From: Melastoma dodecandrum
Lineage: Eukaryota > Streptophyta > Magnoliopsida > Myrtales > Melastomataceae
Direction: 5' to 3'
NCBI GenBank assembly: GCA_029817715.1
Contig: JARUPY010000087.1
Location: 3,906,001 to 3,970,000 of the forward strand
Length of the DNA: 64,000 nt
Shown in pieces: positions 11,807 to 23,002 of the stretch. The position numbers and the translations under genes were made by a program. Below the pieces are notes generated by a model. That model saw nothing but the letters and a program-made list of their open reading frames with translations. It was not told the origin of the DNA and made no database searches. Every line of letters begins with the position of its first letter. The first letter of the stretch is position 1.

Positions 11807-12493
11807 GAGGTAAACCTGCAAGCTTAGACGTCATCCACATGTAATGGCAATTCCACCCTCATTCCTAATGTGGTGTCGAATTGCATGCGCGTGCACATAC
11901 ATGTATTAAAGGTATGAAGCTAAGCAATTAGTAAAACTAAATGAGATTATTATAAATTGTCAGGCACTCATGCAAGTGAATGCAAATGATGTAGGAAAAC
12001 GGTAAATAAGGGAGTAGGGAAAGGAGAAAAGGATTGTGGGACCCCCCCAAAACCAAACCAAACCGCTGCAAAATTAGCAAAGTTAGTTTCGCAGTTTATT
12101 GCAAACATAACGTACCTGACACCTGTCCCTACACATGTGAAAGACACTTAGTAACAGACAAATGCACGTGCGGCGTCTGGTACCTGTAGTGGGCAATCAA
12201 TTTCTAGACTCAGTTGAAGGCTTCTAAGACCTCCCTCGGAAAAAGGGAGGCGGATCCCACCTCGTAACGTTAAATGGCAACAAGCCACAACACCGCGGTA
12301 TACGGTGATCCCCTAAAATCCTAGTCCCGGGTATAGAGACACGCCTAGACATGCCTAGGAAAGCGGTAATCAAACACAAACAAGAGCGCACACAAAGAGC
12401 ACCGAGCCAAGCAAGTACATGCGCAAACAAGAACCCCTCTCCGCATGTAGACGAGATGTAAGAGCTTTCGGTAAGAATCCACATGCGGAGGTC
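11807..12493 (-). other. Untranslated leader between PBS and ORF1
   Basis: No credible coding sequence is seen. The segment joins the PBS to ORF1, and the corresponding leader of the LARD (42045-42470) is similar, sharing for example the 'accagacgccgcacgtgcat' and 'tagaagcctt' boxes in opposite orientation. Packaging signals are expected here but cannot be recognised. Confidence 0.5.
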
Positions 12494-12512
12494 CCCAGCG
12501 GAGTCGCCATCC
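12494..12512 (-). other. Primer binding site, Ogre/Tat element
   Basis: On the minus strand ATGGCGACTCCGCTGGGGA lies four bases inside the end of the 5' LTR. This is the usual Ogre/Tat primer site, complementary to the 3' end of a tRNA-Arg. The LARD carries the same site at 42027-42045. Confidence 0.75.
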
Positions 12513-12516
12513 GGGA

Positions 12517-14595
12517 TGTACGCGAACCTCCGGCCTAGCACGCGCCCTGCGGCTCCAGCGATACGAGGATCCGGGCCCGCTCCCCGGGGCCCAATCCGGT
12601 CGGCGCCGTGACTCGAGCGTCGGACGCTGCGGAAGGGCACCGGGTTGAATCCTCCCTTGGTTCCCGAGCGGATCTGCGGGACGTTTCGCCGACCGTCTCC
12701 AGTCCTTGAAGGCGACGGGCGAAAGGCTGCGTGAGACCGCGCTTGAGAAATTCCGGGAGGATCCAGGAAGCGGCTTGCGTCGCCGTTACACATCTAAAAT
12801 GGCTCCGTAAAAAGTGTTGTTGTTTAACCTAGGTAAACTATACGGAGTTGCCACCGACTTATTTTTAAAACTGTTTAAGTCGGAAAAACGGTTTGGTTCG
12901 GGGATTCCTATTTACTAGCTCCTACACTTTAGACATGCGAAGAGGTGGCGTTTTCTCCAAAAAAATTGCTTTTGGTTAACGGGCGTTGGACCCGGTCCGG
13001 GCATGACTCCGGACTCATGTCACTGTTTTACGGGCGTTGGACCCGATTCAGGCGTTGGACCGGAATTCATGTGTATTTGTTTAACAATCACATGCGACAA
13101 AAATGCTAAGAGTTATGAGTGAAAGAATGAACTGTCGACCTGCAGATCCGAACCTACGGACGTTCAGATTCTTCGAAATCACTCTACTCGTGAGTAAGTG
13201 CCATGTCACTTTAAAACCACTAAACCTTTATACATGAAACTCTGTATACAGCTAGTATGACTTGTCTAGAGTATATTTGAAGTTCGATGTACGGTAAACA
13301 TGCAAATGAGCATGTCCAAACGTGCGAAACTCGGCTGTAGGTGACCAGTTTAGTGTTTTATTCGAAACTCCTAGGATAGGAACTCAAATTGAGCTTGGTT
13401 GGTGTTCTTTGGTCCGTATTTAAGTTAGAAATCAAATGCAAGTGGTTTCGCACGATTCCGACAAGCACACAGAAAGATATGCAGCAAAAACAGAAGGTTG
13501 CACCGGCAGATCCGAGGCATGGTTGGACTTACCGAGTTGTTTCGGCTCGGTTGGGTGCTGCAACACGTCCCAACATGCTGCGACGTAAGAAAGGAAGGAA
13601 TTGCAAGAGTCTCGGGCTGCTGGTGCGACTCCGAAAAGTCTCTGAAAGTTGGCTCCCGGCTGTCCCGACCTTGCACCTACGCAAACGAGGAGTTGTCAAA
13701 GCAAAGGGAGCGTTCCCACAAAGCCATGAGGCTGCGGGAGGGGCTAGCCGAGTCTCCCTTGTCTGTGGACGAGGCAAGACATGTCCTAGGTGCCGGGGAG
13801 AGGGGGGCCTCGTGCGTGGAGGCAGTGAGGAAAGGACGCCGGAAGTCGTTCGCGGCTGCCTCCGTCTTGCCTCGGCCGTCAACTTGTGCAGCCATAGCAT
13901 GTTCTCCGCGGCTAGGCTGGTCGGGAGGGGATCTCCATTATTCCGTGAGCTTACCTTGGTTGAGAAGCTCGCCGGAAAGAAAGGGAGGGGGTTTCGAAGG
14001 ATGCTCGGTGGGAGGATCTCCTGCTTGTGTGTGTGTATGTGTGCTTGTATGTAGGTGTTTTTTTTTTGCGTCTGTCTTCAAAACAACCCTTCTATCTCTT
14101 ATTATTTTTGAAGGAGCCCCCCCTTGAGAATAAAAATGCACGTTGGATTATAGATGGCAGCCATCATCCTTGGAATCCATGTGTCGAGGTGTGTAAATAA
14201 CCCGTTGGATAATCGGTGTCATGCTACCATCAAAGACCCCTTGGATTTTTGTCCGATCTTGCTATATTGTTTGGGGACTTGGGGGTGGCTCCAAAGGTTT
14301 AATTTGTCGCCTTCCAAAAAGGGTCTTCACGGGGTTTCTTCATTGTGATTTTTTGTCCAATTGATTTTGTCTACGGTGGAAATTTTGTCAAATTGAGATG
14401 ATTGGAAAAATTACAGATTAAGTCCCTAGATTTGATTGGGCTATTCAAATCGGCCCACACTTAAATGAAAGTTTGGAAAATCACAAATTCGTCATTGGAT
14501 TTTAAAGTTATTTTCAATCTCATCCAAAATCAGAATTAAGCTAAATGAAGAGAAAAGAAATGCTTAAGGGTTGTGGCCAATTTGGGGGATCTACA
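12517..14595 (-). repeat. 5' LTR of the Ogre/Tat element (2079 bp)
   Basis: On the minus strand it starts TGTAGATCCCCC at 14595 and ends CGCGTACA at 12517, so it has TG...CA ends. It shares long blocks with the LARD LTRs in the opposite orientation. Examples are the 'aagtcggtggcgactcc' block (12840-12870 here, 49315-49335 there) and 'gtccggactcatgtctctatttta'-like promoter-proximal blocks. The several ORFs inside it on both strands (13389-14127) are overlapping and fortuitous. A short (TG)n tract lies at about 14028-14050. Confidence 0.82.
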
Positions 14596-15171
14596 CATCT
14601 GCTCCTTGGTATGTATGATATATCTTTTGTTTAGATCGAGGCCGCAATTCCTTTCCCAATCTTTGTGTACGCGCGCCCTCCGGCCAAGCACGCACGCGGC
14701 GGTACGGACGACAAGGGATTCGGACCCGCTCTCCTTAGTGTCCTCCGGTCGATGCGGGGACTTGAACGTCCAGGCGCTGCGATGGATACCGGGTCGATCC
14801 TTCCTCGATTCCTAATCGGGTCTGTCCGTGCCATCGTCGATCGTCTCCATGCTTCTTGGGTAGCTGATGGACGATGGGCGGAGCATAATCTGAAAAATGA
14901 ATTTTCAGGAGGATCGGGAACCGTGTCGCCTTCCTTCATCCGTGATGGCACCGTAAAAATGATTGTTATTGCTTAACCTAGGTAAGCTATTACGGAGTCG
15001 CCAGCGACTTATTTTTAAGGAAAAACAGTTCGGTTCGGGGATTCATATTTACTAGCTCTTACATCTAAACATGCGAGGAGGTGTCGTTTGCTCCAAAAGT
15101 TGGCTTTTGGTTAACGGGCGTTGGACTCGATCCGGACATAATTCCGAACTCATGTTTGTTGATTTACACCA

Positions 15172-15749
15172 GTGTAATCAATGGCGCGCCCAGCGTGCGG
15201 GGCGCGGCCGGAGCGCCCTAAAGGTCCCCGGGCGTCCGCCGTTACAAAGACGCAGAAAAGGCGAGCGCCTTACCCCGGGTGCTGGGGCGCGCCTAAGGCG
15301 TAGGGCGCCACTTGAGGCGCCCTTAACAAACAGGCTGGGGTTTGAGCGGCTGGCGAGGAAGGAGGAGGAGAGGCGAGCGGCAGGAGAGGCGGAAGGAGTA
15401 GACAGACGGGAAGAAGAGGAGGTACGGCGGGAGGAGGAGGAAACAAAACCCTAGAAGCAGGGGGCCTCGGTGATGAAAACCTTTGTTTTTCAAATTGGTC
15501 CAAAAGTTTCATTCTATATTAAATTTGGTCCTAAAAAATTTATTTTATGTTCAATTTGGTCACTGCCCTCACCTTCCCACCTCTTCCTTGCCCTCATCTT
15601 CCCTATCCTCCTCCCTGCCCTCCTCTATTCTTTGTTGGATTCATATGTATTACATATTTTTTTATAGGCGCGCCTTGGGCACTGCGCCTTGCGCCTCGGG
15701 CGATAGGGAGTGTTTGCGCCTTGGGTGTGCCTTAGTGCCTTAACAACAC
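15172..15749. mobile_element. 578-bp insertion with 12-bp target duplication
   Basis: TGATTTACACCA occurs at 15160-15171 and again at 15750-15761, bracketing this segment, and the surrounding LTR homology resumes after it. The ends are weakly inverted (GTGTAATCAA against GTGTTGTTAA). GC-rich 'ggcgcgcc/aggcgc' arms at both ends can pair, and the middle is AT-rich with 'aaatttggtcc' repeats. No ORF of note is present. A small non-autonomous element is the best reading; its superfamily is unclear. Confidence 0.6.
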
Positions 15750-16180
15750 TGATTTACACCAACATACGATAATAACTCTAAGTTGCCTAACGACATGCGT
15801 ACAAGCACAAACAATTATTGAGATAAAATGGGGCAGGGAAGGATGTTGACTGTGGGCCTATGCACTTGGGCCCGCAGCCCGTTACAGGCGGATATGTAAT
15901 TTGATTCGGGGAGGCCCGCACCTCCCCTTTGTACCTGAAATGTAGGTCGTGGCCGCTTCACTTCAGACCGACGGTTTTTAGGTCGCGGTAGATCCAACCA
16001 GTTTGATACACGCGCCTTTGATCCTTCAGCTTTCGAAAGTCGTCTTGTCGAATTCCCGTGAAGCTCGGTTGATTTTCATGCAAATCAAACCAAAAAGCGG
16101 TGGAAAAAATGGTGGTTAGAAAATTCTAATTAAGACATGTCAAATAATTATAATTAACTAAGTGAGTAAGAATGATACTT

Positions 16181-16520
16181 ACGGGACGTTGTGTGGCCCG
16201 TTGATGTCGGTGCTCCGTGATGTCGGAAGATATCGGGGCGCTATGTGGCCCGTTAATGTTAATCTTCCGTGATATCGAAAGATGATGTTTTTTGGCAATG
16301 ATTTCCTCGTTGTTTTACATGCAAAATAAAGGAAATGAGAGAGATGTGCAAAGCCTCATAGTAACAGTTAAATGGACGTAAATTTACCCGAACTGAAATA
16401 GTAAGTCATGACTTACCGTTTGAAATGGTTGAATTAAATGGAACATTTTGTAGCCCGTTAATGTCGATCTTCCGTGATATCGGGAAATACTATTCCTTGG
16501 TAGTAAATCCTCGTTGTTTT
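16181..16520. repeat. Short degenerate subrepeats in LTR relic
   Basis: A unit of about 50 bp with 'tgtggcccgttaatgt' and 'cttccgtgatatcg' occurs at 16188-16230, 16235-16285 and 16440-16492. The last two are each followed by 'cctcgttgttttaca'. The copies are too diverged for a simple tandem array. Confidence 0.6.
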
Positions 16521-16959
16521 ACATACAAAACAAAGATGATGATGGGAAATGGATATACGGCCGTGTTGATTGAGGTTGCTCAAGTAAACACACGTTGTCG
16601 AAAATATTCGCCAAAATCCCACCGTGTTTTTCATGCGAAATAGGGATATAGATGTTTGTAATGCACATCGAGATTAATTAATTTATGTAGAGAAACGACA
16701 ATACAAGTGAACTCAAACGACATAAAATCCCGTAGACTTTATAAAAATTCAAAATTTTAACGGTAATAATAAAAAAAAAACTAAATATAGACACATTCAT
16801 ATTAATCCTAAATAGATTACCCGACGATTGTTAAAAAAAAAATCCAGAATTCGAACATAAATTATTATTTAAGCAAACTAACGTGTGAAATTGTAAATAT
16901 CATCACTTACCCATTCAAATCAAATTCATTCATTTTAAAAAATAGAATTCTTACCTTTT

Positions 16960-17321
16960 TGAAGGACGCATTCCCTAACTGAGAGAAAAGAAGACGTTTG
17001 TCTTGAAGGGGAAACCCACGGCTTAGCATGGAGCAGGGCATTGCCCGAAGCTACCGTTGATCAAGGAGGCAGAGAAGATCCAGATCGTTGAGGTATTGCT
17101 GGAGGGGACGGCTCATCTCGAAATCTCATATCTGCCGAGAAGTCAACATCCCACCATGGGCCGTCGTGGTCGGAGCCGTCTAGATCTGCTGTGGGTTCAC
17201 CAAGAGGAATTCTGGTTCGTCGAAGTCTCGGCTGACAGATCCGTATTCCTAGCATGGAGGGGAGGCTGGATTTGGAGAGTTCGGAGAGCGTGGGTTCGCT
17301 GCAGCTGGTTCTGGGGACGCC
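16960..17321. other. Unassigned GC-rich segment left of the copia element
   Basis: This stretch is continuous with 22065-23002 once the copia element is removed. An open frame at 17057-17332 has no recognisable domain and is interrupted by the insertion. I cannot tell whether it was host gene or old repeat. The last five bases, ACGCC (17317-17321), are the copia target duplication. Confidence 0.35.
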
Positions 17322-17534
17322 TGTTAGCTTAGGATCTCACCGATTGCCCAAAGTACACAAGCACAGAAGATCAGAAAAACAAGAATTGAACAGAAAGGCA
17401 ACAACTCCTCCAATCTGCTTACAATAAAGATAGTAAAAAAAAAACTACCAAAAACAAAACGCTAACCCACAACAGATCGTGGAAATAGAAAATAAAAACT
17501 GAAAAACAAATCATGTCCGGATTATCTGCTCACA
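17322..17534 (-). repeat. 3' LTR of the copia element
   Basis: 213 bp, TG...CA on the minus strand. It matches 21853-22064 nearly base for base, differing mainly in an A-run and in 'acccac' against 'agccac'. The adjacent minus-strand tract AAGGGGGAGTA (17535-17545) is the polypurine tract. Confidence 0.93.
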
Positions 17535-17543
17535 TACTCCCCC

Positions 17544-17963
17544 TTAATCCTGACATGATTCCAAATCATAAACACCAAGTAATTGACGTGCAATAGCTAA
17601 TTTTACTCCTGACAATGTCTTGGTCAATGCATCAGCTCGTTGTTCTCCGGTATTAATGAACTCCACCACTATCTGCCCCCTTGTAACACATTCTCTTATA
17701 AAATGATATCTTGTGTCTATGTGCTTGCTTCGACCATGAAACACTGGATTCTTCATGAGGGCAATGGCTGATTTGTTATCAACATACAAAGTTATCGGCT
17801 TTAACTCCGTACCGATTAACTCACTAACAAGGCTCCTCAACCATAGTGCTTGGCAAGCCGCAGCTGTGGCTGCTATAAACTCGGCCTCACAAGACGAAAG
17901 TCCCACTGTCTTCTGTTTCTGGGAATTCCAGGACACCAAACTTTCATTCAAATAGAATGCCAT
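17544..17963 (-). pseudogene. Copia RNase H
   Basis: 139 codons of the C-terminal pol: SSCEAEFIAATAA (catalytic Glu), LYVDNKSAIALMKNP (Asp), SKHIDTRYHFIRE and GEQRADALTKTLS (final Asp). It belongs to the same polyprotein as the RT frame upstream but is separated from it by a stop at about 18035 and a frame change. It degrades the RNA strand during reverse transcription. Confidence 0.85.
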
Positions 17964-18035
17964 TCCACTTGTGCTTCTTCTCCCATCAAGATCGCCAGCT
18001 AAATCACTATCCGAATAGCCATATACACAAATTTC

Positions 18036-19043
18036 CTAATATCCCTTCACATAAATCAATCCAAAATAGGTTGTTCCTTTCAAATATCTGAGAATTTGTT
18101 TGACGGCCTTATAATGCAAGATTGTGGGTCTCTCCATATATCTGCTTACGATACCAACGGCATATGAAATGTCCGGCCGCGTGTGCAGTAAATACCTTAG
18201 ACAACCGACAATACATCTATACTCTGTGGCATCTACCGGGGCCCCTTCCAAGTCTTTGTGCAACTGCGTTTTGGGTTCCATCGGGTACTTCGTGGCATTA
18301 CAATCTGCCATCCCAAACTTCAAAAGAATTTTCCTTGCATAGGCTGATTGTCTAAGTAAAATCTTACCTTTCTGTTGATCCACTTCAATTCCTAGGTAGT
18401 AGGATAGAAGACCCAAATCACTCATCTCAAATTCTGTCATCATTTGTAGCTTAAAGTTCTTGACTTCCTCGGTGCTACTTCATATCACTATAAGGTCGTC
18501 GACATACACTCCAACAATGACCCTTGATTCTCCGTCCCCTCTTGTGTACACAGCTTGTTCTTGAGTGCATTTTCTAAAACCAAGCTCTTTTAGACTTCTA
18601 TCTAGTCGAGTGTTCCAAGCTCGTGGAGATTGCCGCAATCCATAGAGGGCCCTTGACAGCTTGTACACTTTATGCTTTTCATTTTTTACCTCAAACCCCT
18701 CCGGTTGACTGACATATACTTCTTCTTCTAACTCCCCATTAAGAAAAGCTGATTTTACGTCTAGATGGTGCACCTCCCAACTTCGATTTGCGGCGAGAGA
18801 AAGAATGACTCGGACGGTGTCAAGTCTTGCAACATGTGCAAACACCTCTTCAAAATCAACACCTCGCCTTTGTACATATCCCTTAGCTACCAGTCTTGCT
18901 TTGTGCTTGACAACTTTTCCAACTGAATCTTTCTTCAACTTGAATACCCACTTTAGGCCGATGGGTTTATGGCCAGATGGAAGCTCGGTTAGGGTCCACG
19001 TGTTGTTCTTCTCGATGACTCCAACTCCTTCTCCATTCGTCAT
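18036..19043 (-). pseudogene. Copia reverse transcriptase
   Basis: Two pieces are present. The piece at 19043-18480 carries the N-terminal NNTWTLTELP and LKWVFKLKKDSVG, then DVKSAFLNGELEEEVYVSQPEGF, LYGLRQSPRAWN and the catalytic YVDDLIVI. The piece at 18443-18036 continues with FEMSDLGLLSYYLGIEV and MEPKTQLHKD. A stop right after YVDDLIVI splits them. These blocks are diagnostic of Ty1/copia RT. Confidence 0.87.
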
Positions 19044-20940
19044 ACCAGCAAGCTTCGGTCGCAGCTTCCTGATAACAAGTTGGCTCTTCAGATATCATCA
19101 TCATCACTTCATCCTCTTCTTCATCGACTGTCGCCACTTCATCAGTGTTGGCGTAAATGTCAGCGACGGACCTAAAACGAATCACCCTGTCGTGAGATTC
19201 CGACGTAGTCGACACCAGAGATTTAGTTCCTCGAGCGTTCGATGGCAACATAGGAGGACTCGACGCTTCTGTCATGGGTGGCACACTCACTATCTCAGCG
19301 GCTGCTGTAACACTCGTTTCGTCTGGCATGGGAGATGTCGACGAAGATGGAATGTTTGTCATGACTGCCGCAGGTCGTGCCACGACGTCGTCAGAGAAGA
19401 GTGTGTCCAAAATAATGAATTCTGGCGACTCTTCTTCATTTCCAGCAGTTGTATTCCATTTCCATTCAAGATTTTCTTGGAAGACAGCATCTTTACTTAC
19501 ATGTAATCTGCCTCGACTCGGATCAAATAAACGATGAGCTTTGCATCCTTCTTCTTCACCCAAGTATACCATAGCTGAACTTCTATCGTCAAGCTTCTTG
19601 AGGTGAGGAGAAGTGTCCTTTGCGTACGCTACACTACCAAATACTCTCAAGTGTGACATATGTGGCTTTCTCCCAAACCAAGCTTCAAACGGTGTGCACT
19701 CTTGCAGTGCCTTAGTCGGGAGACGATTCAGTAAATAAACCGCATGTCTAACTGCCTCTCCCCATAACTTTGCAGGTACATGCATACCTTTGAGTAATGA
19801 TCTCGCCATGGCCATTACAGTACGATTTCGACGTTCCACAACACCATTCTGTTGTGGCGTGTAAGGAGCCGCGAGGTGCCGCTCGATTCCTTCATTTTCA
19901 CATAACCGAGTGAACTCTATGGATAGAAACTCGCCACCACGATCTGTCCGAAGTGTTCTAATTTTTAGCTCAGTCTTGTTCTCCATCAGTGTTTTAAACT
20001 TCTTGAATGCATGGAATGCTTCATTTTTCGCTGCCAACACATATACCCACATCCACCGGGTGAAATCATCAACAATTAATAGAAAATACTTATTACCAGC
20101 GAGTGTGCATGGCGAAATTGGCCCGCAAATATCAGCATGGAGAAGCTCTAATGATTTCTTCGCTCTAAAATTTGACTGATGCGAGAACGGTGATCTTGTG
20201 TGTTTGGCAATTACACACACCTCGCACAACTTGTTTGGCTGAGATAATAGAGGCACACCAACCACCATCTCCTTCTCCCCCAATAGCTTCAAGTCATGAA
20301 AGTTAACATGACCAAGCCTCGCATGCCACAACCATATTGGGTCATCGAGATTAGCTAGGAAGCAAGACAACTTGGATGTCTTTAAAGTTATCTTGTACAA
20401 CCGATTTTGTGACCGTCTCACTAGCATCAAGAGCTTCCCGCTCCTGTCGAATACCTTCATGACATCCCCTGCCATATGCACCTCATGCCCGTCCTCCGTC
20501 ATTTGTCCGAGACTTATGATATTACTACAAAGCTTAGGAATGTAGTACACCTCTTGGAGAGCCTTCTGATCGCCGTTCTTGCAATCAAACAGAATCGTCC
20601 CCTTTCCCATTATCTGAACAGTTGATCCATCACGGAACCTAACCCTTCCAGTGACATCTTCATCCAGTTCCTTAAACTTCTCGCGGTGACCAGTCATGTG
20701 GTTGCTAGCACCATTGTCAAGGTACCAAACATCTTGATTTTCTCCCTTCTTATCACCAATAACCATAACAGGTAACAAATTCTCTTCATTGAGCAATACA
20801 GTGTCCTGCACCTTCTGCCCAATGCACGCCTCTTCCCGGGACACGACCATCATAAGTGCTGGTTCTTCATCAGTGGTGCAAGTGAGGTTGCCCTCACCTT
20901 CATGGCTTTTGTTGCGGCACTCAGATGCGTAATGACCCAT
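18967..20940 (-). pseudogene. Copia zinc-knuckle end, protease and integrase
   Basis: A 657-codon open stretch. It starts inside the gag-type CCHC motif (MGHYASEC). The protease site DNGASNHMTG lies at about residue 75. Integrase follows: zinc finger H-x3-H ... C-x2-C (LWHARLGHVNFHDL, CEVCVIAKHTR), then DDE residues in LLHADICGP, LRTDRGGEF and the Glu of NGVVERRNRTV. The C-terminal ~150 residues are low-complexity. A one-step frame change separates it from gag at about 20960, and another from RT at about 19000. Confidence 0.87.
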
Positions 20941-20960
20941 TTTACTGCAATTGAAACACT

Positions 20961-21827
20961 TTATGTGACTCTTGTCTCGAGTGCCACTTTTGGTGCTGCT
21001 AGTTCCTCCTGCTCTATCTTGTCGCGGTGTCCAACGACCACGTCCACACGTCCACGGCCTCGTCCACGCCCTTTGATACGATCATGGTTGTTGAATCCGC
21101 GCCCTTTAACTCCTAACGAGATGTCGATACTGTCACCTCTCTGTCGCGCTTGCCACTCAGCTTGTTTAAGTAGAAGCTGATCATCATTGCCGCCGATGTT
21201 CCTACGCAACCGCATTGCTCGTTCCTCATACGCCTTCAATCGTCCTATCACCTCCTCAAATGGAATGATCTCGAGATCGTAGAACTGCTCGATCCCAGCG
21301 ACAATCGGGAAGTACATGTCAGGGACGGAGTCGAGCAACTTCTTAACTAGGTTGGAATCCTCGAATGTGGTACCGAGATTGGAGTATTTGACAGCCATGC
21401 CACTGAGTTTGCCGGCGAACTCATCAACGGTCTCTGTCTCCTTCATCCGGAGAGCATCAAATTCGATCTTTAGTGTCTGTAAGCGTGCCTTTTGCACCCG
21501 ATCAACACCTAGGTACCTCGTCTTGATACTAATCCAAGTGTCTCTTGCCGTCTTCATCTTCGCGATCTGGAGAAGAATATCTTCGGGGACACATTGTAAA
21601 ATATATGCGCGCGCCATCTTGTCTTTCTTCTCATCCACTTGTGTTCCTTCCTCTAGCTCCACCGCCTCCCAAACTCCCTGGGCGTCAAGAATCGCCTCCA
21701 TCTTGATGGCCCACACTGTGTAATTTGAGTGGCTTAACATCGGATAGTGGAACGGCACCCCGCCGCCCTCCTTCGCAGCCTGATGAGGAACAATTGACAT
21801 TCTGTGGAACCGTGGAAACTTGGGCAT
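20961..21827 (-). pseudogene. gag: Copia gag
   Basis: 288 codons from an ATG at 21827, just inside the PBS. The UBN2-type gag fold is recognisable from SNYTVWAIKMEAILDAQGVW, ARAYILQCVPEDILLQI, TARDTWISIKTRYLG and FEEVIGRLKAYEERAM. The frame stops just before the CCHC zinc knuckle, which continues in another frame from about 20970. The nucleocapsid part is therefore detached in this copy. Confidence 0.83.
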
Positions 21828-21836
21828 TCAACGATA

Positions 21837-21850
21837 CTGCTCTGATACCA
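21837..21850 (-). other. Copia primer binding site
   Basis: TGGTATCAGAGCAG on the minus strand, two bases inside the 5' LTR; it is complementary to the 3' end of initiator tRNA-Met, the usual primer of plant copia elements. Confidence 0.9.
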
Positions 21851-21852
21851 GA

Positions 21853-22064
21853 TGTTAGCTTAGGATCTCACCGATTGCCCAAAGTACACAAGCACAGAAG
21901 ATCGAAAAAACAAGAATTGAACAGAAAGGCAACAACTCCTCCAATCTGCTTACAATAAAGATAGTAAAAAAAAACTACCAAAAACAAAACGCTAAGCCAC
22001 AACAGATCGTGGGAATAGAAAATAAAAACTGAAAAACAAATCATGTCCGGATTATCTGCTCACA
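21853..22064 (-). repeat. 5' LTR of the copia element
   Basis: 212 bp, TG...CA on the minus strand, near-identical partner of 17322-17534. Confidence 0.93.
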
Positions 22065-23002
22065 ACGCCAGGGGAAGATAGGTTCGTCGCTGCCGGCGCT
22101 GGATCTGGGGACATCCGCCCTGGAGTGTCCAAGATGAGGTGGTCGGCGAAGATGAGGCTGGATACGGCATGGATCTAGAGCCGAGCGTGGGAGAAGTGAG
22201 TTCCGTCAAGACTAGACTTGAGAGCGTCAGAGGGGACGTGGTTGCTACTGGCGCGGCTGGGAAGAGAACGTCGTTCGTTGCTTGAGGAAGCACGTTTCTG
22301 TTGCTGTGTTGGAACACCCGTTTGGAGCTGCTGGAGGATTGGATCTGATATCCTCTGATGTGAGGAGTCGACTGGAGTCGCTTGTTGGATTCCGGTTGAC
22401 GGGAGAGTGTTGAGGAAGGAGCCCTTTGTTATCGCCGTTAGGACGTCTGCGGCTGTCGATATTGGTGCTGGGTTTGCAGCACAGCTGGAGGTGGTTTAAT
22501 GCGGCCGAACAGGTTGCTACCGTAGTCGTGATTGCTGCTGTAGTCATGGTTGGAGACAGAGGAGGTGGGTGTCTCCGCAGCTGGTTGTCGGCGAGAGCAG
22601 GGGAAGACAAGCCGTTGGACTAATTCTCGCGGGAGCCGAGCAACAGGAGGGGGGTTGCCTTGGGACACCTACTTCTAGTTCCGTGGACTGCGATGGGAAG
22701 GTGAACGAGAGGTTGGTGAAGCCACCTTGGAGCAGGGTGATGGTTTCAATGACTGAGAGGCGTGTTCAGCTGGTTCGTTGACTCGGAGATGGGAGTGCCG
22801 TCGTTGCTTGTTGAGGACGGGCAGAATGCGGCTACCAATGCTAATGGAGACGGGATGGGTTGATGCTGATTTTTTGGAGCAGGATGTTGGTCCGCTGATT
22901 TCAACGAAGGCAGAGGTCGGCTGTCAGCGGGGTTTGGGCGGACGTTTCTATTGCAGCTGTCGGGAGAGCCACCATCGCTTGTCGGCGAATGGGCCACTGG
23001 CT
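22065..23002. other. Unassigned GC-rich segment right of the copia element
   Basis: This continues the sequence before 17321. Several overlapping open frames on both strands show no known domain. It may be relic leader or LTR sequence, or a decayed host exon. No feature can be supported. Confidence 0.3.

Larger units (their letters stand above)
1..14595 (-). mobile_element. Ogre/Tat-lineage Ty3/gypsy LTR retrotransposon (partial)
   Basis: Read on the minus strand from right to left the order is 5' LTR (14595-12517), PBS, leader, extra ORF1, gag, protease, spacer/intron, RT-RNase H, a second archaeal-type RNase H, integrase, repeat-rich 3' region, polypurine tract and the first 20 bases of the 3' LTR. 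An ORF upstream of gag, a gap between protease and RT, and a second RNase H are hallmarks of the Ogre/Tat lineage. The LTR starts with TGTAGATCCCCC at both ends (14595 and 20) and the 5' LTR ends in CGCGTACA. The far end lies outside the window, so the target duplication cannot be checked; the right flank is CATCT. Pol has internal stops and frame shifts, so this copy is defective, while gag and ORF1 are open. Confidence 0.88.
14664..16959 (-). repeat. Diverged Tat-type LTR relic, broken by an insertion
   Basis: The reverse complement ends in GGGCGCGCGTACA at 14664, the LTR end used by the neighbouring elements. Then come the same 'cggagtcgcc..cgacttatttttaa' (14994-15020), 'ttaacgggcgttgga' and 'cacttgggcccgcagcccgttaca' (15865-15890) blocks as the other Tat LTRs. 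There is no PBS or PPT at its inner side, so it is a solo LTR or a truncated one. Its outer end is not recognisable, and everything after about 16000 is assigned by position only. The 68 bases 14596-14663 separate it from the first element. Confidence 0.6.
17317..22069 (-). mobile_element. Complete Ty1/copia retrotransposon with ACGCC target duplication
   Basis: The element spans 17322-22064 and is flanked by ACGCC at 17317-17321 and 22065-22069. The LTRs are 213 bp (17322-17534) and 212 bp (21853-22064), start TGTGAGCAGATAATCC and end CCTAAGCTAACA on the minus strand, and differ at only a few positions. The order is gag, protease, integrase, RT, RNase H, which is the Ty1/copia order. A PBS for initiator tRNA-Met follows the 5' LTR, and a purine tract precedes the 3' LTR. 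The near-identical LTRs imply a recent insertion, yet the coding region has several frame breaks. Confidence 0.93.

Noticed and set aside
13389..14127. Several long overlapping ORFs on both strands, up to 221 codons
   Set aside because: They lie inside the Ogre/Tat 5' LTR, overlap in opposite frames and show no domain; GC-rich LTR sequence opens frames by chance.
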